DNA of 64,000 nucleotides, taken from assembly GCA_963726975.1 (NCBI GenBank), contig CAVSEK010000009.1, positions 62,001 to 126,000 on the forward strand, read 5' to 3'. A program made the translations under genes and the position numbers. The notes under the pieces were generated by a model. The model was given only the letters and a program-made list of their open reading frames with translations, was not told the DNA's origin and did not search any database. Below are positions 26,327 through 36,147 of this stretch, one piece after another (positions within the stretch are counted from its first letter, which is position 1; each line of letters begins with the position of its first letter). The stretch comes from CAVSEK01 sp963726975 (lineage in GTDB: Bacteria > Actinomycetota > Actinomycetes > Mycobacteriales > SCTD01).

Positions 26327-27868
26327 GTGTTCGACACCCTGTCCGACCGGCTCGACAAGGTCTTCACCTCGCTGCGCGGCAAGGGCCGCCTGTCCGAGGC
26401 CGACATCGACGCGACGGCCCGCGAGATCCGCATCGCGCTGCTCGAGGCCGACGTCGCGCTGCCGGTGGTCAAGGCGTTCATCGCCGCGGTCAAGGAGCGG
26501 GCCCGGGGCGCGGAGGTCAGCCAGGCGCTCAACCCGGCCCAGCAGGTCGTCAAGATCGTCAACGAGGAGCTCGTCGGGATCCTCGGCGGCGAGACCCGCC
26601 ACCTGCGGCACGCCAAGACCGCGCCGACCGTGGTCATGCTCGCCGGCCTGCAGGGCGCCGGGAAGACGACGCTGGCCGGCAAGCTCGCCCGCCACCTCAA
26701 GGCGCAGGGCCACGCGCCGCTGCTCGTCGCCTGCGACCTGCAGCGCCCCAACGCGGTGCAGCAGCTGCAGGTCGTCGGGGGCCAGGCCGGCGTCGACGTC
26801 TTCGCGCCGTACGAGGGCAGCGGCGTCGGGGACCCGGTCGACGCGGCCCGCGCGCGGCGTCGAGCACGCCCGGCGGATGCACCACGACGTGGTCGTCGTC
26901 GACACCGCCGGTCGCCTCGGCATCGACGCCGAGCTCATGCGGCAGGCCGCGGACATCCGTGACGCCGTGCAGCCCGACGAGGTGCTGTTCGTCGTCGACG
27001 CGATGATCGGCCAGGACGCCGTGGTCACGGCCCAGGCCTTCCAGGAGGGCGTCGGCTTCACCGGCGTCGTGCTCACCAAGCTCGACGGCGACGCCCGTGG
27101 TGGGGCCGCGCTGTCGGTGCGGCACCTGACCGGTCAGCCGATCCTGTTCGCCAGCACCGGCGAGAAGCTCGCCGACTTCGACGTCTTCCACCCCGAGCGG
27201 ATGGCCTCGCGCATCCTCGGCATGGGCGACGTCCTGTCGCTCATCGAGACCGCCGAGCGGCACTTCGACCAGGCGCTGCCGAGAAGACGGCGGGCAAGCT
27301 GCAGTCCGGCGAGGACTTCGACCTCGAGGACTTCCTCGAGCAGATGCTCCAGGTCCGCAAGATGGGCCCGATCGCCAACCTGCTCGGCATGCTGCCGGGC
27401 ATGGGCCAGATGAAGGACGCCCTCGCCCAGGTCGACGACAGCGACATCGACCGGATCGCCGCGATCATCCAGTCGATGACGCCGCAGGAGCGCCGGACGC
27501 CCAAGATCCTCAACGGCTCCCGGCGCCTGCGCATCGCCAAGGGCTCCGGCTCGACGGTGCCCGAGGTCAACAACCTCGTCGACCGGTTCTACGAGGCCCA
27601 GAAGATGATGAAGCAGATGGCCGGCATGGGTCTGCCGGGCATGGGCCGGGCCGCGAAGCGCGCCGGCAAGAAGGGCGGCAAGGCCAAGAAGGGCCCGGGC
27701 CGCGTGGGTGGCCCCAGGCCGACCGCGGCGCCCGCGGCGGGTGCGGCGCCCCGCGCCCCGGGCCTGCCGCCGGGCTTCCCGCAGCTGCCGCCGGGCGCGC
27801 CCGGCCCCCTGGGCCTGCCGCGCGGCGGCAGCGGCCCCGACCCGCTCGGCCTGCGCCGTCCGCGCTAG
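26327..27868 (+). CDS. ffh: signal recognition particle protein Ffh, two compensating frame breaks
   Basis: SRP54 homologue that binds signal peptides and 4.5S RNA and docks on FtsY. N domain MFDTLSDRLDKVFTSLRGKG, G1 GLQGAGKTT, then DTAGRLGIDAEL and TKLDGDARGG, and a Met-rich M domain (RKMGPIANLLGMLPGMGQM). The frame shifts by +1 near 26855 (expected ARAGVEHARR) and back near 27280 (expected AEKTAGKLQ); total length is an exact multiple of three, 513 codons. The C-terminus ends in a Pro/Gly-rich tail. Conserved residues on each side argue for two sequence errors rather than a dead gene. Confidence 0.9.
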
Positions 27869-29366
27869 TCCCGCCCGCGCCGCGGCGCTGGGAGCGGGGG
27901 CCTGCCTGCTGCTCGCCCTCCCGCTCGTCGTCCCCCACCGGTCGGGCACCGACCTGTCGGCCGCGGTCGCGCACGCCGACTTCGCCCGCTCGGCGGCGCT
28001 CACCCCGGTGGACCTGCGGTGGTACGGCGGGGTCGTGCAGTTCGGCTACTCGCTGTGGGCGCAGCACGTCATGGCCGTCCTCGGCACCCGCACCGCCGGC
28101 GTGCTCGCCTCGGTCGTCGCCGCCGCCGCCTTCGCCGTCCTGCTGCTGCGGCACGGCGCGCGACGCCCGCTGCTGGGCGCCGTCGCCGGTGGGGCGGCGG
28201 TCGCGCTGAACCTGGCGAGCGGCCGCATCACGTACGCCCTCGGCCTCGCGGTCGGGCTGCTGGCGCTCGTCGCGCTGCCCCGCCGGGGGCCCGCCGCGGC
28301 CCTGGCGCTGCTCGCCGCCGTGGGCAGCCCGGTCGCCGGCCTGTTCGTGGGCCTGGCCGGCACGGCGCTGCTGCTCACGGGCCGCCGCCGCGACGGGTCC
28401 GCGCTCGCGCTGCCGACCGCGGTCGGCCTCGCCGTCGTCGGCGGCGTCTTCGGCCAGGGCGGCGCCAACGCCATGAGCTGGGGCGACGCGTGGACCGCCT
28501 GCGTGCTCACGGCCGGGGCGGGGCTGGCCGTCCCGTCGCGCGCGGTGCGGGTGGGCGCGGCCCTGCTCGTCGCCGGGCTGCTGCTGGCCTGGGCGGTCCC
28601 CGGCCCGGTCGGGCTCAACGCCCTGCGCCTGCCGGTGATGTTCGCCGTCCCGCTCGTGCTCGCCTGCGCCCCCTGGCGACCCGCGCTCGTGGCGCTGGCC
28701 GCCGTCGCGCTCGTGCTCGTCAAGGCACCGGTGCAGCGCTACGACGTCCGCAACGCCGACCTCGCCGTCAACACCCCCGGCTACTTCGCGCCGCTGGTCG
28801 CCGAGCTCGAGCGGCGCGCGCCGACCGGCCGCGTCGAGGCCGTCCCGACCGTCGACTACTGGGAGGCCGTCCACGTCGCCGAGGCGGTGCCGCTGGCGCG
28901 CGGCTGGCTGCGCCAGCAGGACACCCTGCGCAACGCGCTGTTCTTCGACGGCACGCTGACCGCCGAGACCTACGGGGCCTGGCTGCGCGACACCGGGACG
29001 CAGTACGTCGCCCTGCCCGACGGCCCGCTGGCGTTCGTCGGCCGGGCCGAGGGCGCGCTCGTCGCCGGTGGGCTGCCGTACCTGCAGGAGGTCTGGCGCG
29101 ACCCGCACTGGCGCCTCTACGCCGTCGACGGCCGCCCCGCGCTCACCGACGGCGCCACGGTGCTGCGCAGCACGGCCACCGAGGTGGTGCTGCGGGTCGA
29201 CCGGCCGGGCGACGTGCTCGTGCGGGTGCGGCCGAGCCGCTGGCTCACCCTGCGGGGACCGGGCTGCCTCGCCCCGGCCGGCCGGTGGGTGCGCCTGCGC
29301 GCCGACGCGCCGGGCGACTACGTCGTGGGCAGCCGGCTGCAGCTGCGGGCGACCGCCCGCTGCTGA
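27867..29366 (+). CDS. polytopic membrane protein, unknown function
   Basis: About 500 residues with roughly ten hydrophobic segments (27890-28720) followed by an extracytoplasmic-type soluble part with WEAVHVAEAVPLARGW, NALFFDGTLTAETY and WRDPHWRLYAVDG. Topology is like that of membrane glycosyltransferase-related proteins, but no catalytic motif is recognised. It follows ffh directly. No ATG, GTG or TTG occurs in frame between 27711 and 28008, so the true start is unclear: a CTG, a start within ffh, or a missing base near the ffh stop. 27867 marks where the homologous-looking region begins, not a verified codon. Confidence 0.65.
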   Translation, partial: SPARAAALGAGACLLLALPLVVPHRSGTDLSAAVAHADFARSAALTPVDLRWYGGVVQFGYSLWAQHVMAVLGTRTAGVLASVVAAAAFAVLLLRHGARRPLLGAVAGGAAVALNLASGRITYALGLAVGLLALVALPRRGPAAALALLAAVGSPVAGLFVGLAGTALLLTGRRRDGSALALPTAVGLAVVGGVFGQGGANAMSWGDAWTACVLTAGAGLAVPSRAVRVGAALLVAGLLLAWAVPGPVGLNALRLPVMFAVPLVLACAPWRPALVALAAVALVLVKAPVQRYDVRNADLAVNTPGYFAPLVAELERRAPTGRVEAVPTVDYWEAVHVAEAVPLARGWLRQQDTLRNALFFDGTLTAETYGAWLRDTGTQYVALPDGPLAFVGRAEGALVAGGLPYLQEVWRDPHWRLYAVDGRPALTDGATVLRSTATEVVLRVDRPGDVLVRVRPSRWLTLRGPGCLAPAGRWVRLRADAPGDYVVGSRLQLRATARC

Positions 29367-29572
29367 GCCTCGCCCGTGGCCGCGCTGCGGCGGGCGCGCG
29401 AGGGGCGGCCCGGGCTCGCGCGGCGCCGCCGCCGTCTGGCACACTGGTCGGCGAACCGACACCGGTCGCGGCCCTCTACCCGCGCCCGGCGTGTCCGCAC
29501 GGCCCGGCCGACCGCGTCCCCACTCGCGGGGCGGCCGCGCACCCCTTCCGTACGACTGGAGCAGCAGGCCCC

Positions 29573-30049
29573 GTGGCAACCAAGATCAAGCTCATGCGTC
29601 TCGGCAAGATGCGCGCGCCGTACTACCGCATCGTCGTCGCCGACGCCCGCACCAAGCGCGACGGCCGCGTCATCGAGACGATCGGCAAGTACCACCCCAA
29701 GGAGAACCCCTCCTTCATCGAGGTCGACGCCGACCGCGCCGCCTACTGGCTCGGCGTCGGGGCGCAGGCCACCGACCCGGTGCAGCGCATCCTCAAGGTG
29801 ACCGGCGACTGGCAGAAGTTCGCCGGCGAGCCGGCTCCCGCGCCGATGCTGGTCGCGCCGCCCAAGGCCGACCGCAAGGCCGCGTTCGAGGCGGCGGCCC
29901 GCGAGGGCCTGGACGGGGCCACCGGCGGCGACGCCACCACGCCGAAGAAGAAGACCGCCAAGAACGACGCGCAGCAGCCGGCCGACGTCCCCGCCGACGC
30001 CGGCGCCACGGCTGCGGCCGCGCCGGCCGACGCCCCCGCGGCCCAGTAG
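29573..30049 (+). CDS. rpsP: 30S ribosomal protein S16 with C-terminal extension
   Basis: A 158-residue S16 of the small subunit. The core (ATKIKLMRLGKMRAPYYRIVVADAR) is standard over the first 85 residues; the remainder is an Ala/Lys/Pro/Asp-rich tail typical of actinobacterial S16 proteins. GTG at 29573. The preceding 206 nt contain no gene; a CACACT hexamer at 29440 may be a weak -10. The stop shares one base with the KH-protein GTG. Confidence 0.96.
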   Translation: MATKIKLMRLGKMRAPYYRIVVADARTKRDGRVIETIGKYHPKENPSFIEVDADRAAYWLGVGAQATDPVQRILKVTGDWQKFAGEPAPAPMLVAPPKADRKAAFEAAAREGLDGATGGDATTPKKKTAKNDAQQPADVPADAGATAAAAPADAPAAQ

Positions 30050-30288
30050 TGCTCGAGGCCGCGGTCGAGCACCTGGTGCGCGGCATCGTCGACAACCCCG
30101 ACGAGGTGAGCGTCGACCTGGTCACCGGCCGGCGCGGGCGCACCCTCGAGGTCCGGGTCCACCCCGACGACCTCGGCAAGGTGATCGGCCGAGCCGGGCG
30201 CACGGCCAAGGCGCTGCGGACCGTCACCACGGCCCTCGGCGGCCGCGGCGTGCGGGTCGACGTCGTCGACACCGACGAGGTCCGCTAG
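30049..30288 (+). CDS. khpA: KH-domain RNA-binding protein
   Basis: A 79-residue single type-II KH domain protein (KhpA/YlqC family) with the RNA-binding GxxG loop as GKVIGRAGRTAKALR (about residues 43-57). In firmicutes KhpA forms a heterodimer with KhpB and affects cell division; in actinobacteria it sits invariably between rpsP and rimM. GTG start overlaps the rpsP stop by one base. Confidence 0.94.
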   Translation: MLEAAVEHLVRGIVDNPDEVSVDLVTGRRGRTLEVRVHPDDLGKVIGRAGRTAKALRTVTTALGGRGVRVDVVDTDEVR

Positions 30289-30291
30289 CCG

Positions 30292-30949
30292 GTGCCCGGA
30301 CCCGGCCGCCGTCCCCGCGTCGCCGGCTCCCGCACCCGCCCGGCGGCACCTCCGGGCCAGCCGGCCCCCCCGGGACAGCCGGCACCGCCCCGGCCCGCCC
30401 CGCCCGTCGGGGAGGGGCCGGGGCTGCTCGTCGTGGGCCGGGTCGGCCGGCCGCAGGGCGTCGCGCGGCGAGCTGACCGTCGAGATCCGCACCGACGACC
30501 CGGACGACCGGTTCGCCGACGGGGCCGTGCTGCTCACCGACCCGCCCGAGCGCGGCCCGCTCACCGTCGCCTCCAGCCGCGACCACAGCGGGCGGCTCGT
30601 CGTCGTCTTCGAGGGCGTCGCCGACCGCGACGCCGCCGAGCTGCTCCGCGACACGTTGCTGCTCGTCGACGCGGCGACGCTGCCGCCGCTCGAGGACCCG
30701 GACGAGTTCCACGACCACCAGCTCGTCGGGCTGCGCGTGCAGCGCGTCGACGGCAGCGGGGTCGGCACCGTCGCCGAGGTGCTGCACCTCCCGCACGGCG
30801 ACGTGCTGGCCGTGCGGCGCGAGGACGCGCCGGAGGCCCTCGTGCCCTTCGTGCGCGCGATCGTGCCGGAGGTCGACCTGGCCGGCGGCCGGCTGGTCGT
30901 CGACCCGCCGCCCGGGCTGCTCGACGACGTCCCGGACGAGGACGGCTAG
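30292..30949 (+). CDS. rimM: ribosome maturation factor RimM, frameshifted
   Basis: RimM binds S19 and aids 30S head assembly. The N-terminal part reads LLVVGRVGRPQGV; the expected continuation RGELTVEIRTDDPDDRF is in the next frame after one extra base near 30464-30467, and the PRC-barrel half (FHDHQLVGLRVQRVDG, HGDVLAVRR) is intact to 30949. Length is 3n+1, in line with a single insertion. A Pro/Ala-rich 40-residue N-terminal extension precedes the core if GTG 30292 is used. trmD begins 4 nt after the stop. Confidence 0.88.
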
Positions 30950-30953
30950 GCGC

Positions 30954-31725
30954 GTGCGCGTCGACGCGGTCACCGTCTTCCCCGACTACCTGGGGCCCCT
31001 GCGGCTCTCGCTGCTGGGCAAGGCGCAGGAGCGCGGCCTGCTCGAGGTGCACGTCCACGACCTGCGCGCCTGGACCGACGACGTCCACCGCACGGTCGAC
31101 GACAGCCCGTACGGCGGGGGACCGGGCATGGTCATGACGCCGGAGCCGTGGCGACGGGCGCTCGACGCCGTCGCCCCGCCCGGGGGCCCGCAACCCCTGC
31201 TGCTCGTGCCGATCGCCGAGCGGGGCGCCCTTCACGCAGGCGCGGGCCGCCGAGCTCGCCGCCGAGCCGTGGCTGGTGTTCGCGTGCGGCCGCTACGAGG
31301 GCCTGGACGGTCGGGTCGTGCCGTACGCCGCGCGCCGCATGCGGGTGCAGGAGGTCTCGCTCGGCGACTACGTGCTCGCCGGCGGCGAGGCCGCGGTGCT
31401 CGTCGTCGTCGAGGCCGTCGCCCGGCTGCTGCCGGGCGTGCTCGGCAACGCCGCGTCGCGCGCAGGACGACAGCTTCAGCGGCGCCGCGATGGCCGGGCT
31501 GCTGGAGGCGCCGCCCTACACGCGGCCGCCGAGTGGGAGGGCCTGCCGGTGCCGCCCGTGCTGCTGTCCGGCGACCACGCCGCCATCGCCCGGTGGCGGC
31601 GGGACGAGGCGCTGCGCCGCACCGCCGAGCGCCGCCCCGAGCTGCTCGAGCGGCTCGCCGCCGCTCTCGACGACCGTGACCGGGCCGTCCTCGAGCAGAC
31701 CCGGGCGCCGGGTGTGGCAGAGTAG
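30954..31725 (+). CDS. trmD: tRNA (guanine37-N1)-methyltransferase TrmD, three frame breaks
   Basis: TrmD methylates G37 of tRNAs and prevents +1 frameshifting. The N-terminus (MRVDAVTVFPDYLGPL) and SAM-knot motif SPYGGGPGMVM are in frame one; FACGRYEGLDGR and SLGDYVLAGGE in another; DSFSGAAMAGLL and EWEGLPVPPVLLSG in others. The breaks fall near 31225 (+1), 31460 (+1) and 31525 (-1), with net 3n+1. Every family block is present, so the gene is probably functional and the breaks are sequence errors. Confidence 0.88.
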
Positions 31726-31838
31726 AGGGCTGTTGCGGGGCGCGCCGTCCGGCCGCGCCGACCGCCCGCAGGACCCGCGGCCTACGCGCGCGACGCACGA
31801 CCCCCCGCTCTGCCCCCGGCACGAGAAGGCGACCGACG

Positions 31839-32216
31839 ATGCACACCCTGGACGAGCTCGACGCCGCGCAGCTGCGCAGCGACCACCCCGACTTCCGGCC
31901 GGGCGACACGCTCGACGTCGGCGTGCGCGTCGTCGAGGGCAACCGCTCGCGCGTGCAGCGCTTCCAGGGCGTCGTCATCCGCCGCCAGGGCGGTGGCGTG
32001 CGCGAGACCTTCACCGTCCGCAAGGTGAGCTTCGGCGTCGGCGTGGAGCGCACCTTCCCGGTGCACACCCCCGTCATCGAGGACATCAAGGTCGTCACCC
32101 GCGGTGACGTCCGCCGCGCCAAGCTCTACTACCTGCGCGAGCTGCGCGGCAAGAAGGCCAAGATCAAGGAGAAGCGCGAGGCGGTGCCGGCCAAGGCCGC
32201 CGCTCCCCGCTCCTGA
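31839..32216 (+). CDS. rplS: 50S ribosomal protein L19
   Basis: A 125-residue L19 of the 30S-50S interface, with FRPGDTLDVGVRVVEG, RSRVQRFQGVVIRRQG and RAKLYYLRELRGK. ATG at 31839 has GAGAAGG upstream. It is intact, unlike its neighbours on both sides. A 113-nt leader follows the trmD stop, whose TAG lies within a weak promoter-like stretch (GTGGCAGAGTAGAG). Confidence 0.97.
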   Translation: MHTLDELDAAQLRSDHPDFRPGDTLDVGVRVVEGNRSRVQRFQGVVIRRQGGGVRETFTVRKVSFGVGVERTFPVHTPVIEDIKVVTRGDVRRAKLYYLRELRGKKAKIKEKREAVPAKAAAPRS

Positions 32217-32246
32217 CCGACCGGCCGTCCCGCAGGACGGTCACCT

Positions 32247-32302
32247 GCCGTACGACGACGCCGCGCCCGGTCGCTGACCGGCGCGGCGTCGGCGCGTACG
32301 GC
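32247..32302 (+). terminator. large hairpin terminator after rplS
   Basis: GACGCCGCGCCCGGTC pairs with GACCGGCGCGGCGTC with one bulge and a 3-nt loop (32257-32290), and outer GCCGTACG pairs with CGTACGGC (32247-32302). It lies 30 nt after rplS and before the lepB promoter, so it should end the rpsP-rplS transcript. Confidence 0.75.
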
Positions 32303-32354
32303 GCTCGCCGGAGTCCGACCGTGCGGCGCGGCACGCGCGCCCACCCCACGCCGT

Positions 32355-32360
32355 TAGGGT
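32355..32360 (+). promoter_or_regulatory. leaderless -10 element for lepB
   Basis: TAGGGT ends 7 nt before the ATG at 32368; an adjacent GTG at 32365 is only 4 nt away, so the ATG is preferred. Confidence 0.55.
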
Positions 32361-32367
32361 TCGCGTG

Positions 32368-33392
32368 ATGAGCGACGACAGCCCGGCCGGGTCCCGCCCC
32401 GCCGACCCCGACTCCGGCCCGTCCGCTCCTGGCCCGGACACCGCTGAGCACGCGCCCGCGGGCGCGCCCACGGTGCCCGAGCCGCCAGCCGCAGACCCGC
32501 CCGGGCCCTCCGCCGCACCCCCGTCCGCTGCGCCCGGCGAGCCCGGCGAGCCGGTCGAGCCGCGGCACCGCGCCGGGTTCCTGCGCGAGCTGCCCTTCCT
32601 CGTCGTCGTGGCCTTCGGCCTCGCGCTGCTCATCAAGGCGTTCCTCGTCCAGGCCTTCTTCATCCCGTCGGGCTCGATGGAGCAGACGCTCGAGATCAGC
32701 GACCGGGTGCTGGTCAACAAGCTCGTCTACGACTTCCGCGACGTGCGGCGCGGCGAGGTCATCGTCTTCAACGGCGCGGGGTCCTTCTCGCCCGACCCCG
32801 ACCAGCAGGTGTTCGCCGAGCCCACCAACCCGGTCCAGAAGGTGCTGCGCGGTCGTCGGCAGCGCCGTCGGGCCTCGGGGACCAGCGGCGAGAAGGACTT
32901 CATCAAGCGGGTCATCGGCATCCCCGGCGACCGGGTGGCCTGCTGCACCAACGGCCACGTCACCGTCCAGCCGCCCGGACGGCGAGCCGGTCGAGCTCGT
33001 CGAGCCCTACACCTACGAGAACGAGAGCCCCGCTGGTCGTTCTGCGAGGCCGGCGCCGACGAGACGAGCTGCCCGCCGGGCGCGCCGGGCGTGCTCGTGC
33101 CGGAGGGCCGGCTGTTCGTCATCGGCGACCACCGCTGCTGCTCGAGCGACTCGCGGCTGCACCTGGACGACGGCAACATGGGCACGGTGCCGGCTGGACG
33201 AGGTCATCGGCCGGGCCTTCGTCGTCGTCTGGCCCTTCGACCGGGCGACGCTGCTGTCGGTGCCGGGGGTCTTCGACAGCCGGGCGCTGAGCCTGCCGGC
33301 CGCCGCCGCGCACCGGCGTCCCGTACGCCCTCGGCGCCGCGGGCGCCGTGCCCGTCGGCCCTGCTGCGCCGGCGCCGCCGCCGCGGCGGTGA
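32368..33392 (+). CDS. lepB: signal peptidase I, several frame breaks
   Basis: Type I signal peptidase that removes signal peptides on the outer face of the membrane. After a Pro/Asp-rich cytoplasmic region (about 70 residues) come a membrane segment (LPFLVVVAFGLALLIKAF) and the catalytic serine box FFIPSGSMEQTL; the catalytic lysine is in KDFIKRVIGIPGD; box E reads GDHRCCSSDSR instead of the common GDNR. Three extra bases near 32851, 32874 and 32880 cancel; further insertions near 32977, 33192 and 33311 do not. The C-terminus is uncertain; I end it at the TGA overlapping the next GTG. Confidence 0.87.
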
Positions 33393-33888
33393 GGACGTCC
33401 TCCAAGGTCGTCGTGGTCGACGCCGCCGGCCGCGTGCTGCTGCTCGACTGCGTCGACCCCGCCGCGCCCGCGACCCGCTGGCAGGAGCTGCCCGGCGGCG
33501 GCATCGAGGCCGGCGAGGACGGCGTCGGCGCCGCGGTGCGCGAGGTGCTCGAGGAGACCGGCGTCGTCGTGCCGCCGCGAGGCCGTCGGGCCGCTGCTGT
33601 GGACCCAGGTCGCGTCCTTCACCTGGCGGGGCGCGCGGCACACGGCCCGGCACGAGGGCCGGGTCGCCCGGCTGACCGGGCCGCCCGAGACCCGCCCGAC
33701 CGCGCTCACCGAGGGCGAGGGCGGCACCGTCCTGGGGCAGCGCTGGTGGACGCTCGAGGAGGTCGCCGCGCACCCCGGGCGGTTCTTCCCGCGCTCGCTG
33801 CCCGCGCTGCTGCCCGCGGCTGCTCGCGGGCGAGCGGGTCGACGAGCCGTACGACGACTGGGACCTGCCGGCCGACCCGCCGACCTAG
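33389..33888 (+). CDS. NUDIX hydrolase (first of pair), frameshifted
   Basis: A NUDIX protein hydrolysing a nucleoside-diphosphate-linked substrate not identifiable here. The Nudix box is GGGIEAGEDGVGAAVREVLEETGV, matching GX5EX7REUXEEXGU. Extra bases near 33577 and 33818 move the frame; the corrected C-terminal half contains LLWTQVASFTWRG and GQRWWTLEEV. Length 500 nt equals 3n+2, in line with two insertions. GTG 33389 overlaps the presumed lepB stop. Confidence 0.8.
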
Positions 33889-33891
33889 GCT
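33886..33891 (+). promoter_or_regulatory. -10 element overlapping the first NUDIX stop
   Basis: TAGGCT, whose TAG is the stop of the first NUDIX gene, ends 8 nt before the GTG at 33900. Confidence 0.45.
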
Positions 33892-33899
33892 GCCGGCGC

Positions 33900-34369
33900 G
33901 TGCCGGCACCCCGTCGAGCGCGCGCGCCGCGCGCGTGCTGCTCGTCGACGCCGCGGACCGGGTCCTGCTGCTGCGCGGCAGCGACCCCGCCGACGCCCTC
34001 GCAGGGGCGAGTGGTGGTTCACCCCCGGCGGCGGGCTGGACGCGGGCGAGGACGCGACGGCCGGACGCGCCTGCCGCGAGCTGGCCGAGGAGACCGGGCT
34101 GGTGCTCGTCCGCCGACGACCTCGGGCCGGTCGTGCACGAGCGGGTCGCCCGCTTCCGCTTCAGCGGCACCGACTACCGCCAGGCCGAGGTCTTCTACCT
34201 CGCCCGGGTCGAGCGGCACGAGGTCGACACGCCGGCTGGACGCCGCTCGAGGTCGCGAGCGTGACCGGGCACCGCTGGTGGCCGCGCGCGGAGCTGGCGC
34301 GCACCACCGAGCGGGTCTACCCGGCCGACCTCGCCGACGGTGCTGGCCCGCGCCCTGGCGGCCGCGTGA
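33900..34369 (+). CDS. NUDIX hydrolase (second of pair), frameshifted
   Basis: A second NUDIX protein, with RVLLVDAADRVLLLRG, the box GGGLDAGEDATAGRACRELAEETGL, and HRWWPRAEL near the end. Its frame must change near 33940, 34005, 34108, 34233 and 34338, mostly by one extra base. It differs enough from the first copy (about 40 percent similarity by eye) to be an old duplication. The stop overlaps the rnhB GTG in GTGA. Substrate unknown. Confidence 0.75.
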
Positions 34370-35063
34370 TCCGCGCCCCCCGGCCGGTCGTGCGCTCCGA
34401 GAACGGCCTGTGGGCGTTCGAGCGGGTGCTGCAGCGCAGCGGCTTCCCGCACGTCGCGGGCACCGACGAGGCCGGCCGCGGCGCCTGCGCCGGGCCCGCT
34501 GGTCGTCGCCGCCGTCGTGCTGCCGCCGGGCCGCCGCGGCGAGGTGCCCGGGCTCGCCGACTCCAAGCTGCTCACCGAGCGGGCCCGCGAGGCGGCGTAC
34601 GACGAGGTGCTCGCCCGCGCGCTCGCCGTGTCGGTCGTCGTCGTGCCCGCCGCAGGAGGTCGACCGCTGCGGGCTGCACGTCATGAACGTCCGGGCGATG
34701 CGCCAGGCGGTCGCCCGGCTCGACCCCTGCCCGTCGTACGTCCTCACCGACGGCTTCCCGGTCGCCGGGCATGCCGGCGCCGGCGCTCGCGGTGTGGAAG
34801 GGCGACCGGGTCGCGGCCTGCGTCGCCGCGGCCTCCGTCGTCGCGAAGGTGACCCGGGACCGGATGATGGGCGAGCTGCACGAGCGCTGCCCGGCGTACG
34901 GCTTCGAGGTGCACAAGGGCTACGCCACGCCGGAGCACACGGCGGCGATGGCCGAGCACGGCCCGTGCCCGGAGCACCGCTGGTCCTACGTCAACGTGCG
35001 CGCCGCCGCAGCGCAGGTGCGCGTGGCGGGCAGACTGGGCAGATGGAGCGCGCTGCCTCGTGA
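34366..35063 (+). CDS. rnhB: ribonuclease HII, frameshifted
   Basis: RNase HII removes ribonucleotides from DNA. The catalytic DEAGRG (in GTDEAGRGACAGP) and second acidic region DSKLLTERAREAAYD are present, followed by VMNVRAMRQAV, LTDGFPV and the C-terminal AVWKGDRVAACVAAASVVAKVTRD. Insertions near 34500, 34653, 34768 and about 35010 explain the frame changes; the last is needed to reach the TGA at 35061, which overlaps the next GTG. All catalytic residues are readable. Confidence 0.87.
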
Positions 35064-35368
35064 GCGCCGAGGACCTCGAGAAGTACGAGACCGAGATGGA
35101 GCTGCAGCTCTACCGGGAGTACCGCGACATCGTCCGGCAGTTCGACTACGTCGTCGAGACCGAGCGGCGCTTCTACCTCGCGAACAGCGTCGACGTGCAG
35201 CCGCGCACGGCCGACGGCGAGGTGTGGTTCGAGCTCGCGCTCACGGACGCGTGGGTCTGGGACATGTACCGGCCCGCGCGCTTCGTGAAGTCGGTGCGGG
35301 TGCTGACCTTCAAGGACGTCAACGTCGAGAAGCTCGAGAAGCCCGACCTGGAGCTGCCCGGGAGCTGA
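35060..35368 (+). CDS. DUF2469 family protein
   Basis: A 102-residue actinobacterial protein of unknown function, SAEDLEKYETEMELQLYREYRD at the start and FVKSVRVLTFKDVNVEKLEKPDLELP at the end. The family is highly conserved and always next to rnhB and yraN, suggesting a role linked to nucleic-acid or ribosome maintenance, which is inference only. GTG start overlaps the rnhB stop. It is one of the few intact genes in this stretch. Confidence 0.93.
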   Translation: MSAEDLEKYETEMELQLYREYRDIVRQFDYVVETERRFYLANSVDVQPRTADGEVWFELALTDAWVWDMYRPARFVKSVRVLTFKDVNVEKLEKPDLELPGS

Positions 35369-35394
35369 CCGGGCGTGCCGGCGCGGCTCCGGGG

Positions 35395-35400
35395 TAGGCA
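35395..35400 (+). promoter_or_regulatory. leaderless -10-like element for the Pro-rich ORF
   Basis: TAGGCA ends 6 nt before ATG 35407; the final base departs from TAnnnT, so this is weaker than the others. Confidence 0.35.
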
Positions 35401-35406
35401 GCCGCC

Positions 35407-36141
35407 ATGACGACCTCTGGTGACGACGACGCGCGAGCAGCGGGCAGGCGGCCCCGACGACCCCGGGCGAGCCCGGCAGCGTCAGCTCGCCGCAGGACGT
35501 GGGCGGCCGCGGGCCGGTGGGCCTGCAGGACCGCACCGGCCCCGGCGAGCAGGCCTCGCCCGACACCAACCAGGCCAAGGCCGAGCCGATGCCGGCCACC
35601 CCGGGCGAGCCCGACCCGACCGCGCCGGTCGAGCCGCCGCTGCTGGCGGAGATGAACGTCGGCGGCGCCGACCCGCAGGCGCCGAGCCACCCGCAGGCGC
35701 GCGACCGCGACACGCCCGTCGCCGCGCCTGCGGTCGCGGTGCTGGAGCCCGGCACCGCCCCGCCCGACGACCGGCCCGCGGTCGACGGCGCGAGCACCAC
35801 CGAGCTGCCCGAGGGGCCGGAGCGGCCCGCGCAGGTCGGCCCGGGAAGGGCGCAGCGGGCGCCGGGCAGCCAGGGCGTCTCGCCCGAACAGCAGGAGACC
35901 GACGTGCGAGACCGGCGCGGCGCAGGTGCGGCCGGGCGGCGGTCCGGGGGCGACGCCGGCGCCGGTCGAGCCGGGCGACGCCCAGGACGTGCCGGTGCCG
36001 CACGACGTGCCCGCCGAGGGCACCAGCGAGAGGCGCCGATCGCGCACGGCGTGCGCGCGGACGCCGGAGCCGCACGCTGGGGTGCACCCGCAGCCCCGGC
36101 GCGCCGTCCACAGGCGGCGCCTGTCCAGAGCCGCGGTCTGA
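35407..36141 (+). CDS. Pro/Glu/Asp-rich disordered hypothetical protein, frameshifted
   Basis: Reading with one extra base removed near 35436 and another near 35466 gives a chain of about 240 residues rich in Pro, Ala, Glu, Asp, Gly and Thr, for example PGEPDPTAPVEPPLLAEMNV and VAVLEPGTAPPDDRPAVDG; a later shift near 35908 leads to GATPAPVEPGDAQDVPVPHD. No domain, signal peptide or membrane segment is visible. It lies between DUF2469 and yraN where most actinobacteria have no gene. Low complexity makes the coding claim weaker than for neighbours; long antisense frames are more Arg-rich and less likely. Confidence 0.45.
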
Positions 36142-36147
36142 CCGCCC

